Assembly: GCA_030340625.1 (NCBI GenBank)
Contig: JAOPHQ010001994.1
Location: forward strand, 62,001-126,000
Length of the DNA stretch: 64,000 bases
Source of the DNA: Merluccius polli
Taxonomy: Eukaryota; Chordata; Actinopteri; Gadiformes; Merlucciidae
Direction of reading: 5' to 3'
A program made the translations under genes and the position numbers. Below are positions 32,601 to 43,800 of this stretch, one piece after another. The first letter of the stretch is position 1, and every line of letters begins with the position of its first letter. The notes beneath the pieces are model-generated. The model was given only the letters and a program-made list of their open reading frames with translations, had not been told where the DNA came from and made no database searches.

Positions 32601-34198
32601 TTATTGTGCCCGATTCGCTTAAGGCTAACGCCCTGTCAGGTGTTGACCACGCTGGTCACCAGGGTCAGCCCCGCATGCTTTCGCTGGCTCGCCAGCGCTT
32701 TTTCTGGTATGATATGGAGAGAGACGTTCGCAATCATGTGAGGTGTTGTCACAGGTGTGTCCTCAGCAAAACCCCTGAGCCGTCCGCTAGAGCCCCACTG
32801 GAGAGTATTAAGACCACTGCTCCCTTGGAACTCGTGTGTGTGGACTTTTGGTCAGCTGAGGGTAGTGATAACAAGTCTGTTGATGTTCTAGTGATCACTG
32901 ATCATTTTACCAAGCTTGCACATGCGTTCCCCTGTCAGGATCAGACTGCCAGGAGAGTGGCGAAGAAACTGTGGGACAACTTTTTTTGTGTCTATGGCTT
33001 TCCTCAGCGCTTGCACTCTGATCAAGGAGCGAATTTTGAAAGTGAGCTGATTGCTGAGCTCTTGAAGCTGTCAGGGGTTGAAAAGTCACACACGTCACCA
33101 TATCATCCTATGGGAAACGGTGGTACTGAGCGGTTTAATCGCACCTTGGGCAACATGCTGAGATCTCTGCCTCCTCGGTCCAAGCAGAGATGGCCACAGA
33201 TGATTCAGTCCATGACATTTGTTTACAACTGCACTGTTCATGAGACCACGGGGTTCGCGCCTTTCTATTTGATGTTTGGAAGGGTCCCCAGGCTGCCAGT
33301 CGACCTCATGTTCAAGAACGTGTTTCGTGATGTGACTGTGTGTGACTATGATGCGTATGTGAAGTCTCTTTTGGAAGATCTGCACTGTGCCATGGCCTTT
33401 GCTCAGGAGAACTGCACAAAAGAGCAGAAACATCAGTGTGATCAGTACGACAAACGGGTCAAAGGTCAGTCTCTGTCTGTCGGGGATCGGGTGCTGCTGG
33501 CGAATAAAGGTGTCACAGGGAAGCGCAAGCTTGCTGATAAGTGGAAGCCCTCTGTCTGTACTGTGGTTGCTGCAAAACCGGCTTTACATATCTACCGTAT
33601 CAGAGATCAGGACGGATGTGAGCGCGTTGTCCATCGAAACTTACTGCTCCAGGTCAACTTTTTGCCCCTGAATGACACTCGGAATTATGTGGATGTTCCA
33701 CTGTCCACACCTGCCCCTAGTGTAGCTGATGTCCCCTCTCTATCCCGTCGGCATGATACCGAAGTGGCTGCGTCGGACACTGCGGCTGCAGCAGCTGAAC
33801 CGTCCCTTGCTGGTTCCCTCTTAAATGTAAGTGAGTGGGAGAACGGCCGCACCGCCTCATGGGTGCACGAGCAGTCCTCTATTGGTGAGTCCCCTGCCCA
33901 GGACGGTCTGTTGGCCCCTCTCCATCCCCCTCCGGCCTCCCCGGTTCTAGCTGCTCCCACTGGTGTCATAGATCCCCCACCTGCTAGTGTCCTAGACCAA
34001 CCACAAGCTTTTCCTGCTCTCCTGCCATGTCCACCTCCTGCCTGTTCGGGTTCGTTTCAGAGACAAAATGTAGAAGATGGACTCGCCTCACGGTTTGGCA
34101 GAGTCATCAGGCCTGTGTGTCGTCTCATTGAGTCTATGACACAGCTTGATACCTTGTTAGGGTTTGAGCAAAATTCCAATGCTGTTATTCATGTGTGA
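29681..34198 (+). CDS. pol: gypsy 1 Pol polyprotein (PR-RT-RH-IN)
   Basis: A 1505-residue open frame. Protease: MLDSGSPLPV, with the DSG at residues 63-65. Reverse transcriptase: FSTMDLTSGFYNIPL, LPQGLCNSPASFMR and the YLDD active site at about 507-510. RNase H: ILSTDASLDGLGAVLSQ near 680. Integrase: an H-H-C-C zinc module (HAGHQGQ...CCHRC) near 990-1027, VCVDFW, HSDQGANFES and YHPMGNGGTERFNRT. The tail past 1270 is Pro/Ser-rich with no chromodomain that I can see. No stop or frameshift is visible. It has its own ATG in a different frame from gag, so expression by re-initiation, frameshifting or splicing must be assumed. Confidence 0.92.
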   Translation: MGSAGETLTVDGDVQSVYVNCCSNLPSDNTVVVVGSHRVEVASDLFYAPVSVGGQATLKGMLDSGSPLPVPEKVVLVGCGGLTTQPSCIYELTVEIFGSKFIVSTFLVPGQRDKIIIGSNVIRPLIQELRSDEKYWELIRSRTSDPECEQFLQLLSCITRWSGPELPERVGTVMLRQAVTLAPQQEYLVWGKLPGSAPVSPGSTVIVEPTSSRSAPKDIIVGRVVAPMWGDRWVPMKILNPTMSPVTLRRGAKVADVFPCVAVEDLPISQGVSRPQSGQVHDPASTSDTASSPSQQLKACGLADIDLEGCDVSHEWRERLADLVLTYQDVFSKDKLDCGEAKDFVHRIHLTDDRPFRLPYRRLPPAHYHKLREVLSEMELKGIISKSVSEYASPLVLVWKKSGDLRICTDFRWLNAKTVKDAHPLPHQADCLAALGGNAFFSTMDLTSGFYNIPLHESDRRFTAFTTPLGLYEYNRLPQGLCNSPASFMRMMISVFGDLNFSSLLCYLDDLLVFAPSEEEALKRLDAVFSRLRASNLKLAQKKCHFLKKSVRFLGHVVDSSGVLVDQEKVKVISAFRKEDLMKDDGCTPSQRKVKSFLGMVLYYQHFIPGCSSIARPLYTLTAGQKRKAKGSFGRRKAGTFRELTSKDWTPACEAAFESLKNALLNSVVLSHPDFDRPFILSTDASLDGLGAVLSQVLAGEERARPIAFASKSLTRSQANYPAHRLEFLALKWAVCEKFSHWLKGHKFTVWSDNNPLTYILTKPKLDACEQRWVSKLAPYSFEIKHIPGRLNVVADALSRNPFVESLRERLLCEPYSELLGQAQDVDCECVQDTFRFTCQPQSLDTPSPPAAFNGSLSADDVSSILSSSDDWDSAPRQRAASLADHLTTLTPSGQDVLPSLSLSDLQSHQQRDSVISRVTFYVERKRRPSRRERCNESQLTIRLLRQWEKLTFLNGILYRVTKDPLSKHKRFQFIVPDSLKANALSGVDHAGHQGQPRMLSLARQRFFWYDMERDVRNHVRCCHRCVLSKTPEPSARAPLESIKTTAPLELVCVDFWSAEGSDNKSVDVLVITDHFTKLAHAFPCQDQTARRVAKKLWDNFFCVYGFPQRLHSDQGANFESELIAELLKLSGVEKSHTSPYHPMGNGGTERFNRTLGNMLRSLPPRSKQRWPQMIQSMTFVYNCTVHETTGFAPFYLMFGRVPRLPVDLMFKNVFRDVTVCDYDAYVKSLLEDLHCAMAFAQENCTKEQKHQCDQYDKRVKGQSLSVGDRVLLANKGVTGKRKLADKWKPSVCTVVAAKPALHIYRIRDQDGCERVVHRNLLLQVNFLPLNDTRNYVDVPLSTPAPSVADVPSLSRRHDTEVAASDTAAAAAEPSLAGSLLNVSEWENGRTASWVHEQSSIGESPAQDGLLAPLHPPPASPVLAAPTGVIDPPPASVLDQPQAFPALLPCPPPACSGSFQRQNVEDGLASRFGRVIRPVCRLIESMTQLDTLLGFEQNSNAVIHV

Positions 34199-34549
34199 TG
34201 TGTAAGATTCATTATCATATGTGAGGTTACTTGGTACACATGTGATATGTAAATATTTGTAATGTTCATCCTTGGTCTCTATCTCTCTTTTTATTGATGC
34301 GATGACCTCCAAATGCATAACAATTTTCATTTTTTATGGTCATGGGAACACATTGTTGGCCTGTTTGTGTGGTGTATAAGGCACTACATTTTGTCTATGG
34401 AGTATTTTGAGTTTTGCTAGGCGCCGAGTGAATCTCTGACTCTCCTATCCTTTTGATGGGAAGCTTATGTTGCTGACTGTATATGTTTGATATATTTGGG
34501 CCTGTTTTGAATGTGTTTTGTTATGCTGCTCAGAATTTTGTGTAATTCT

Positions 34550-34560
34550 AAGGGGGTGAG
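34550..34560 (+). promoter_or_regulatory. polypurine tract of gypsy 1
   Basis: AAGGGGGTGAG directly precedes the 3' LTR and is the expected primer for plus-strand synthesis. Confidence 0.7.
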
Positions 34561-35122
34561 TGTAACAGAGGTTATGCTGTATATAATATAATCACACAAA
34601 ATTATTGTTTTTATCTACCTGACCGTTGTTACTTCTCGGTAGAGCTCCCTGTGTACCCCTGCATTTCTTCTGGGGCGACCCCATGTCTGTATAAAATATC
34701 AATTTCCCACAATGCTCTCTCTCTTGTCCTCGTGCACTGTGGGAGAGGTGAGCGTATTCTTTTGTTCCGGGTCCATTGGGGTTTTATTTGGCCTCTATTT
34801 TATGTTTTTAAAGTTTTATTTTATTCATATTCATGTTTCTCCTTGTAGGGGCTCGGGTGATGTCTGAGACGTTTATTGTTTCATTGTCATCTCTGTCAGG
34901 TATGTTCCGCGTTTTAAATTTGAGCTAAGCTAGCTAGCCTAACGGCTCGAGCGCGCTCTTGTCCTCGTGCACTGTGGGAGAGGGGCTCGGGTGATGTCTG
35001 AGACGTATTGTTTATTGTTTCATTGTCATCTCTGTCAGGAATAAAGCGAGAGAAACTGGAGCATTGTGGTTCACTTAACGACAACTACTACTACACAACG
35101 CAGAGGTTACCCACCGGTTACA
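34561..35122 (+). repeat. 3' LTR of gypsy 1
   Basis: It matches the 5' LTR except for four substitutions and a 5-base deletion in block B of the first copy (34849-34899). The A-intron-B-spacer-A-B layout is preserved: 34721-34747, 34748-34848, 34849-34899, then 34956-34982 and 34983-35038. Confidence 0.92.
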
Positions 35123-35126
35123 CATG

Positions 35127-36186
35127 TTTTAGCATGCATGATGCTACCACACACACACACACACACAATCAAGTCTCACTATGTTTATTGGCATGGTATG
35201 CCTCTTTAAAACTATTGGGGCATGCATTGCATTCACCCTAATCTCATGCGCGTAGCAATTGTGTCCATTTTAGTAGCCTAAGTATTTATTTTAAAATTAA
35301 ATGATTGACATGTAAATGCATTGGTTGAGTATGTTACAACAGCTTACCTTCGCCATGTTGGTAATTCTTGACCGGGTTTGTTTCTTTCTTTCTTTCTTTC
35401 AGCTGCACTCCAAAAACAGCTGCCAGGGACCACCCATATTGTGTATTTAGGGACACTGAAGAAGTGGCTTAAATACGCACCGGAGAGAGAGGGAGGTGGA
35501 GGGAGGCGAACAAATGACTAGGATTAGGTAGGCCTAATGTGCGCTTGTTCCTCCCGCCTCGTGCACACTACCTCCGTCAATGGATGGATCTCGTCGACTT
35601 TGCACGGGGCGCCCTCGAAATGCATTCTGGGTCTGTCCGTTCTTTCGGCTCCGTGGCTGGCGTCAAAAGTTGAGAAATATTTTTCGGGAAGCGACGGGTC
35701 CGTCGTAGCCTGGCTCCGCCCACCTACGTACTTCCGCTCAATTTTCATTTCACTTCAGCACTAAGGTCTGGCGGTGCTGTATGTGTGGGGTTTGTGTCCC
35801 GGGGAAGAAGGCTGCCGACAACAGGAACGCTTATAACTCACTTTATTTGTTTAGCTTTAAGTTATTTAACTATGAACCAGAAGGAGAGGTATTATATGTA
35901 TATCACGCTGCGTGGAGAACCCCAAGCGTTGCATCCTCAGTCGCTTTGCTTCCTTCCTTTGCGCTGCCTGGGGTGTTCTGACTTGAGCCGGCGGAAGTTC
36001 CGCCGGTAGTCACTGGGCAGGAGGCGTGGCCTCCATGACGCACAATGGCCAGCGTTAAGCGCCGCCTCCAGTATATCGTTTGGCGCCATCATGTGTTGTG
36101 GTGCAGTTACTACAACTTGTATATTTATTACTACTCTTTTGAGCTGCTGATACATATGCTTATTATTTATCCGCAACATATGGCAG
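35127..36186. other. spacer with microsatellites
   Basis: An AC dinucleotide run lies at 35149-35167 and a TTTC run at 35381-35401. Open frames on opposite strands overlap at 35524-35764 in a GC-rich stretch with 'gcattctggg'; neither is recognisable. This may be a dispersed repeat but I cannot place its ends. Confidence 0.35.
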
Positions 36187-36650
36187 CATAGACATATATA
36201 CATAGGCGCCTCATAGACTGACGCTGCCCGTTAGAGCTGACGTAGCAGCGCGGCCGCCATCGTGGCAGGGGACCCAGTGCGCCCCCAGTGCATTCATTTC
36301 TATGGAGGAAGGCGTATCCCCAACTACAATAATAAGCATAACTCCCCGAATTTTTACCGGATTTTCACACGGTTTGGTTTGTTACAAATGGCAGAGATTT
36401 ATTTATGATACAGGACGAATTATTTATTTATTTATTTTTTTAAATAATAAGAATTATTGTTCAATCTTACTTGTTAAAGGTAATCCCACACGATCTGGTG
36501 TCAATACTGCGCCGTAAGCTGCACAACATACTGGCATAGCTCTCCCGTTGACTCCTATGCTAGACTAGAGTGAGGAGACCCAACCAATATGGCAGCGACG
36601 CTGGGTTACGTTCCATCACGTCATGAGGCGTCTATGTATATATGTCTATG
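36187..36650. mobile_element. hAT-like MITE, CATAGAC family, copy 1
   Basis: An exact 8-bp duplication TATGGCAG flanks it (36179-36186 and 36651-36658). The ends CATAGACATATATACATAGG and its inverted partner are near-perfect. A GGCCGCCATCGTGG motif (YY1-like) lies near the left end. Related copies are at 40209-40534 and 57964-63498. Confidence 0.8.
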
Positions 36651-36767
36651 TATGGCAGAACGATTTCTTTTCCCTCAAATGTGGCTTCCAATCAGCGAAC
36701 AGGAGGCGCGGCCTAAGAACAGTGACGTAGAGGTCGTGCGCGAATTTCAGTTATTGAGCGTAAGTAC

Positions 36768-37300
36768 TAGTGATGGATTTCATGAGTCGTTTGCGCGAAT
36801 CAGTTCGCGTCGTTCAGTTCGCCACAGTGAGTCGTTCGTTCGTTCGTTCGTTCGTTCGTGTTTCCGGTAGCGCTGAATCATTCACTGACTCGTTCAGTCG
36901 TTCACTTAGCTCCTCCCTCGTTCTCAATTCGCGAATCGCGAACGACTCGGCTGTCATTCGCGAATGGCGAATGCCAGCCGAGTCGGTCAGACTCGGCTCC
37001 TCCTCGTTCACAACATTCAAACGAATCACGAATGCAGCTGAGTCGGTCTCGGACTCCCTCGTTCTTCTCATTTACTAACTAATCACGAAATCACGATTCA
37101 CAATCGTGCAATGGTGCAAATGATGGTGTTAATAAATGTGTTAATAGCAAATACAACATTGTGTCTGGTTGAATATGTTAACATATGTATTTAATTTGAG
37201 TTCAACAGATGTATTTAATGTATGCATAATGACATGTCAGGATCAAAATGCCCCATTCCCCCAATTCAAGGTAAAGTTAGACAAACCAAACGCAGCGGGA

Positions 37301-37334
<34 letters not shown>

Positions 37335-37951
37335 TGGGGGGGGGGGGCGTAGTAGATTATTGGATGTATATCAGCAAGATAATAGACTTGATTTAGCAAT
37401 GATGAGTTTTAAAGTTAATGATGTACAGTTGTGTTTATTCTGGGCATATTTTATTTACTATTGTGAAGATGGCCATTGGCCACCCCCACTCAAGACCAAG
37501 ATCCACCAAGGTGTGGGTCCCGGCCGGGTTGCGTGCGTGAGAAGGAAGCATGAAAGAACGAGACAGATTGACGAGACATTCAAATATTTTATTAATCTGG
37601 CATGACACAGAAAATACAAAGACAGCATGTATTTACCATTTCACTGATATGTAAATGTAAAAGGCAATATTCAAATGTGAAAGTGGTATTGTTAATGTGT
37701 CAACCATTCGAAAGCGTCCTAGACTCACAGACAGACAAACAACATACATTGGCTGGCTCTCGTGATGACGAGTCGTGAGTGACGTCTCAGTCCTCGAGTC
37801 AATCAGTCAGCGAACGACTCGCGAATCAGCGCGTCAGAGAGACTCAGCGAACGAGACGAACGACGCGAACGAGAGTGGCGAACGAGGTCAGTTCGTTCAC
37901 TTTAAAGAGTCGTTCGTTCGAACTGGTTCGTTCGCGAACGACCCATCACTA
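36768..37951. mobile_element. non-autonomous hAT, TTCG-rich family, copy 1
   Basis: The 8-bp duplication GTAAGTAC flanks it (36760-36767 and 37952-37959). The ends read TAGTGATGG and CCATCACTA. The outer 150-300 bp on both sides are rich in TTCG, TTCGC and GAGTCG words, including a (TTCG)n run at 36835-36858. The centre, with 'catgtcaggatcaaaatgcc' and a G run, is shared with copies at 53225-54712 and 57059-57830. Confidence 0.85.
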
Positions 37952-37959
37952 GTAAGTAC

Positions 37960-38113
37960 GGAGGCGGGCGGAGGCTAATGCTAATGCTCACTGCATCTGC
38001 CGTTTGTATCCAACACAGTCTCACACCCAACTCGTCACATATTGAGGCCTGGTCACTGACCCATCTCGTCAACATTTGCAGCAGAAGGTACCCCCGTAGC
38101 GTCGCTCCTGGAC
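37960..38113 (-). repeat. dispersed repeat, inverted copy at 57834-57955
   Basis: The segment from 'cagtctcacacccaactcgt' (about 38018) through 'gcgtcgctcctggacgactcg' is the reverse complement of 57834-57955. Both copies abut hAT-like elements. Confidence 0.7.
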
Positions 38114-39505
38114 GACTCGCGCCGCCCCATAGACCTGAATGTAAATCCTTCGTCGTTGTTTTTTGACGCATAGGGCTGTCCAATAGACATTTTATTAATG
38201 CTGCGCACATGCGCAAAACAATCGGGCGGCGAACGTTCCTAAGCACGCCTCCCCCTTCTCTGCTATCTGCTTCTTCGAAGTGCAACGAATAAAGTAAGTA
38301 AAGGTGGATGCACACTTACATTTATTTACCCTATTTAGGCCGCCTATCATTATATTGCCGTATTGTGGACTCGCGCCGCCCCATAGACCTGAATGTAAAT
38401 CCTTCGTCGTTGTTTTTTGACGCATAGGGCTGTCCAATAGACATTTTATTAATGCTGCGCACATGCGCAAAACAATCGGGCGGCGAACGTTCCCAAGCAC
38501 CCCTCCCCCTTCTTTGCTATCTGTTTCTTCGAAGTGCAACGAATAAAGTAGTGTTGCACCGATACCATTTTTTGGCCCCCGATACCGATACCGATACCCG
38601 GCTGTGCAGTATCGGCCGATACCGATACCATACCGATACCACGCCGGAAAAAAAAAAATATATATATATATATACACAAGCTTTTTTTCTTCTAATACTA
38701 AAGAACTGCATACTCACTTGGATGTAAAATCATTGCCATCATGGCTTAATTACTAGTATAATTAGATAATATAGTAGTAGTATGTAGCGGGGGGGGGGGG
38801 GGGGGATCGGGGAGAAGCCGATTACAGCTCAACTCGTCGTCTGTGATGCGGTCACTGTCTGTCCATTTGAGCGATCTCCCGCCTGTGAGCAAGACGCGTC
38901 TCCCTCTCTCTCCTGCTTTTTCCCCTCTTCTCCTTGTTTGTGTCCGCATGGCACCCCGGGGAGCGGGGGGGGGGGGCATGGGTGGTGATCGGGTGCGTCG
39001 CACCGGCAGGCGGACCCGCTCACTGAGTTTCCCCGCACCGGCGCGTCCGCAGGCGGAGCAACTTTTCTGTGCGCCGCGCGGCTGAACCGCGCGCCCTCCG
39101 CGTCTCCGGTGCTTTTTTTTCTTTCTTTTTTTTGGTACATTGTCGTCGTCGCTTGTCGGTCGGTCAACATGCGCGGCCGGGCGGCCGGAGTGGGCCAATA
39201 GGATAGCTGCTTGGCACGGCATGCACTGAACACGTGTGATCACACGCAGCAGTGAGTGAAGGGAGAGAAAGACGCAAAGCGCTGCGTTCCAAGTTTCATA
39301 TTAGTATATGTAAATGGAATCGGCGCATTATTTGTTCGTACTCGCCGATACCGATGCCAGCATTTTAGCGCGGTATCGGGGCCCCTCCCGATACTAGTAT
39401 CGGTATCGGTGCAACACTAGAATAAAGTAAGTAAAGGTGGATGCACACTTACATTTATTGACCCTATTTAGGCCGCCTATCATTGTATTGCCGTATTGTG
39501 TGCAC
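38114..39505 (+). repeat. 254-bp tandem duplication, second copy split by a hAT
   Basis: The unit beginning GACTCGCGCCGCCCCATAGA at 38114 repeats at 38368, so the period is 254 bp. The second unit is interrupted at 38549 and resumes after 39427 with the same sequence (aataaagtaagtaaaggtgg). Units differ at a few bases. Confidence 0.8.
38549..39419. mobile_element. non-autonomous hAT, CACCGATACC family
   Basis: The 8-bp duplication GAATAAAG flanks it (38541-38548 and 39420-39427). The ends TAGTGTTGCACCGATACC and GGTATCGGTGCAACACTA are perfect inverted repeats. Subterminal CCGATACC words repeat, and the inside has a poly-G run at 38789-38806 and CG-rich DNA, but no transposase frame. Confidence 0.88.
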
Positions 39506-39639
39506 TGTTCTAGTTACGAGAGTGATGTGTCACGTTTAATCAAATCTGTAAGATGCTAGAAAGTAGATTAGCCAAGGTAGGCTAGAGTTTTAGAATATGT
39601 TAAATTCATTTCAAATCCACCCCTGAAGGCATATCCCCC

Positions 39640-40170
39640 TAGCCTGGCAAGCCAGACCTACATCAGAAAGATGTAAGGTCTGGCGTAGCTCCATTGGCAG
39701 TGTGGGCGGGATAAACGGTTGTCTTTCAAGTTCCCTCTGCACGCAATAGGATAGCGCTTACAACCAATCAGAGCAACGAAGAAGGTGACGTAGTCAGAGC
39801 GACGGCTCTGACTACGTAATTAATCAAAACTCAGAATAAATATTTATTTTCGAGGAAAGACTTCAGTGCCGTTCTTTGTTCTTTTCTCAAATAAAATGTT
39901 AACTTAAAGTCTTGAAGAGTCGCGGCCAAAGCCGAGTGGAAAGACAACCGTTCGCAAGCAGCAGCAGCCATTGTTTACCTAAAGGAACCGTCGCAACTCT
40001 GTCGTCATTAGGTAACCCAGCTTTCGACTCCGCCCCTCACGCTGTGATTGGCCAGACATACAAGACACACTTGGTGTTTCCAGCACCAAAAAGCGGACGG
40101 AGCTTTGCTAGACTACACTAGCTGCCAAATAAATTTGCTGCCGCTAGGGGGTGTCTAGAGTTCTAGGCTA
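39640..40170. mobile_element. MITE with TAGCCT...AGGCTA ends
   Basis: ATATCCCCC abuts both sides (39631-39639 and 40171-40179), a target duplication of 8-9 bp. The extreme ends are short inverted repeats only, and a 'gccagac' and 'gtctggc' pair lies just inside the left end. A hAT-type origin is plausible. Confidence 0.55.
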
Positions 40171-40208
40171 ATATCCCCCAGTTGTGATTAAGCATGATGT
40201 GACACATG

Positions 40209-40534
40209 CATAGATATATACACAGATGCCGCATTCGGGCTTGTCAGGCACGTCCATCTTATACAGATGTCTATGGGCACGTCAACACGGCCGCCATCTT
40301 GGGACGGGGGAAACCGCGTCTACTTCCTGCATTAGTCAATAGAGGCAGAGGTCTATCAACGATTAAAGTCACCATAACTCACTACACACAACCGATTTTC
40401 AAGCCTTTTGGTTTAATACAAATGTCAGACATATATTTGTGACACAACATATATAATAAAAATAAAAATTCTATGTTGTCAGAAATATATGTCTGACATT
40501 TGTATCAGAGGCTGGGGCTGGACGTGTATCTATG
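40209..40534. mobile_element. hAT-like MITE, CATAGAC family, copy 3
   Basis: TGACACATG abuts both ends (8-9 bp). Left end CATAGATATATACACAGATG, right end inverted. GGCCGCCATCTTGG, a YY1-like site, lies near the left end, as in the other copies. It lies just upstream of the chromodomain gene's first visible exon. Confidence 0.65.
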
Positions 40535-40820
40535 TGACACATGTCTCACCTTGCATTCCAATTGTATTCAATGCTTTAAAAAACACATTTGATTTTCAAT
40601 GTAAAAAGTGTTTAAACAGTCCAAGACTAATAATAGGGCATCCGCGAGCATTATTTCATTTGGGTAGGCCTATATGAATTTAATTTTGTCATTGAATGTG
40701 TCGTAAAGGCTATTTATGTGTGGGTTGTGGTTTTAGGACAACCTTTATGACTTTTAAATGTGCTGCCTGTTAGAAATCATAATAATCTTTGTCTGTGTGT
40801 GTTTATATGTATATTTCAGT

Positions 40821-43800
40821 ATGACAAAGAGAAAATTCAGGCCTTTTCCTGCTTGCCAGGTTTTGAACCAGGCAAACCGTAAATGCTGCAGTGCCTGCTA
40901 TGGAAGCCTGACCAAGAGCAAGAGGATGAAGGGTCTGAAAGACCAAATAAATGTTGAGTGGGCTGAAGGGGTCAGGCAAAACCACAATAAAGCAAGGGTG
41001 GTGTCCTCTGCCCAAATTGCAGTAAGTGAAAATGCTCACACTTCATGAATAGAGTGGTTGTCAAAATGAAACTCAAAGCACATTACATTAAAGGTAGGTT
41101 ACAAGATCCTGGAAAAATACATGTTTCTTCAGATTTTCCCCGTAGCCCCACCTCCAGAGTACAAGACGAGCGCTGTCTATGGCGCAGATGGGGGAGGGAT
41201 AAATGGCAGTTGAGTTTGATAGAAATATCACCATCCAATCATTTAAATGGGACGCTCAAAATCATTGGATGGTGTTTTCCAGTCCTGTACGTTGCACAGG
41301 TGACTGCATTTTTTATTTTTGTGTTAGAGCATTTAATGAATTGGTTACAATTGTAGTGTGAAGAGGATTTTAAGCAATATAGTAAAAAGTGCTCCATGAA
41401 AACATCTTGGACCCTACCTTTAACATCCATGTTACCCTATGGATGTTAATGTAATGTGCTTTGTCAAACTATCGACATCTAACTATCATGTCTAAGTATG
41501 TAGGATGTGATTTCTCTAAAGTTAAGGTTGGTCAATGCAGGCATGGACCTAATGTATGGTTTTATACAACTTTCCTTTAACTGAGATGCTTATGAATGCA
41601 TCCTACAGGTACTGTATGTATTCTTGTGGTGTCCACAGATTTCTTAGGTGCTGGCTACTGGCATAACTGTTCAACATCATAGAAGTGCAGCACACTCCAG
41701 GTCCATGCACTGATTTTTATTGCAATAATTGACGTTTGGGCCTAAGGCCCTCTTTAGAATGTATGTGTGGCAGGGTTCATCCTACCACACGCCACCTAAG
41801 TGGCTTTCCTTGGGGCCCTCCGACACAGGACAGGGTAGATGGTAGTACAAGATGTTTATTGGAGTTTCAGGCTGGTGGTATTCGCCGAGCTGATGGTACA
41901 ACAGCCATGGCTGTGGCTCCTCCTCGAGTGTGTGTTGATGGCTGGTTTATCCTGGGTGCCATGATTGCTCTCATGCACCACAGGTGTGCAGCCCCACCCA
42001 GCCAGAGTCCAATTAGTCTGACTCAGGCCAGGTGAGGCTGTAAACCAGCCACCAACAACACACACTCCACAAACACCCTCCACAGTATGTAAAGAAGACA
42101 CCGAACTCAAGCACACACTGTGCTCAGGGGGGCAATTGCTCTGCCGCTTACTTAGCCACTTTTTAGAGTTTAACACGGTTTTAAACTCGTCGGTGACGCA
42201 AGAAGTCACGTGACGTCTTAAGCTCCATTGCTGTGTCGTATGTACCTGTGGGTTAACCTGCAGCTGCGGTTTACCTTGATCTCAATTGCTGTGTCTTCAG
42301 AGAAATTCACATCAGACACTAGAGGGCGTATTTTGTGCGTGTTAGTCTAGTCTCGAAACGGACATGGTTTTAGAGGAGACTAAACCAGTTTGCAGGATGA
42401 AACAAGGCTCCATTATAACCGACACAGAATTAGTTGTATTAATTATTATTATTAGTATTAATAATAATGTATGATACATTTACACTTATTACGCCAGATA
42501 GGCCTTCAGTACAATAACAATATTGGACATAGTCGACTTGGAATGAGCAGTGATATTTCACGGCTCACGGGGCTCAGGTCTCGGTCGTGCGTCCGCTCAG
42601 CAATAGTATTACGCACTTCAACTTTCAAGCGCTTCCATACATTCTTTAAATGTGCCGCTGCTCGGTCTTCTGCTGAGATCTACTGTTAAATGTGTTTGAG
42701 AGATCATCCCAAACAGACTTTCCTCGGAGCGTAGTGGTGGTGTCTTTCCTCTTCCACCGTGTCCACAACACCTCGAATGCAGTACAATAAATATAACTTC
42801 TGCTCCTCGTTATAGTTCTCTATCCGAGACATGTTCATCCTAACTACCCTCTCCAGGGGTGCAACTACCCAGTGTCAGGGGGGTATGCAGCAACAATTTT
42901 GGCGCCCCCCCCCCCCCCAATTTTTTTTTTGGGGGGGGTGCTGCGCGATTGTTGACGGGCGCCTGGTGCGGCGCGATTGTTGACGTGGGGGGGGGGGGGG
43001 GGGGGGGGCAAGTAATTGATTGATTGACGTAGGTAAGGGCAGATTCAGATTCCAGACCACAAAAAGTAGGCTAGACTATTTCATAATATATTTCAACATT
43101 ATTTGCGTTTTATTATATTAAAGTTCACTTTACATTCCCATTAAGTTTTTGTTGGTAATTATAGCACAAAATGCATCCAACATTAAGTTAAGACTGCATC
43201 TGCTGGAGTATAACAAGAAATCAGAGTACTTCCGGTTTAACACGAGTTTAACTAGGAATCAGCTGATCCTGTGTCGGTCAGTACACAGCAGTCAGGTTTA
43301 ACTTCGTGCGCAGCTGCGAGTTAAACTCCAAAACCTCCGGTTTCCGGAGTACGGTTTTAAACCGCAGCACAACTAACGCAATGCTAACTGACAGAGCAAT
43401 TGCCCCAGGGTGTTTAGTCACAAGTGTGTCAGGGTGGCACACCTACCATAAACAGGGCAACATTTGGATGGATTCAAACTGTCCAAAATCACTCCCCCTC
43501 CTCTCTCAGTTTGCTCATCAGCACAAAGATATATGCCTAACAGCCTATCCTATACATCTGATTAACTCTCTAAAAGTGCTGACCAAATGTTTTCTTGTAA
43601 GTAAATGTTATTTGTAACACTGTTAAGGAACAAATATTATTTAAAACTGTCGACCTCTGTTTTGACCCTGGAGGCTGCATAAAAATACCTTTCTTTTATT
43701 AACTATTATGTAATGTCTTTTTGCCTTTAATCAGATAGGACTCTTGACAGTGAGTGGAGTGAGGGGTAGAGTTGGAGAGAATGGGAGAGTGTTAAGTTGG

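Larger units (their letters stand above)
26941..35122 (+). mobile_element. full-length Ty3/gypsy LTR retrotransposon (element 1)
   Basis: Two LTRs (567 and 562 bp) bracket a primer site, gag, pol and a purine tract. CATG flanks both sides (26937-26940 and 35123-35126). By eye the LTRs differ at four bases and one 5-base deletion, so the insertion is recent. RT, RNase H and integrase follow the usual gypsy order. Both large frames are open, so this copy may be competent. Confidence 0.92.

Noticed and set aside
35537..35764. 75-codon open frame in GC-rich spacer
   Set aside because: The opposite strand is open over the same stretch and no protein family is recognisable.
38746..39243. overlapping minus-strand open frames with Pro/Arg-rich peptides
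   Set aside because: GC-rich interior of a non-autonomous hAT; several frames are open at once, which points to composition and not coding.
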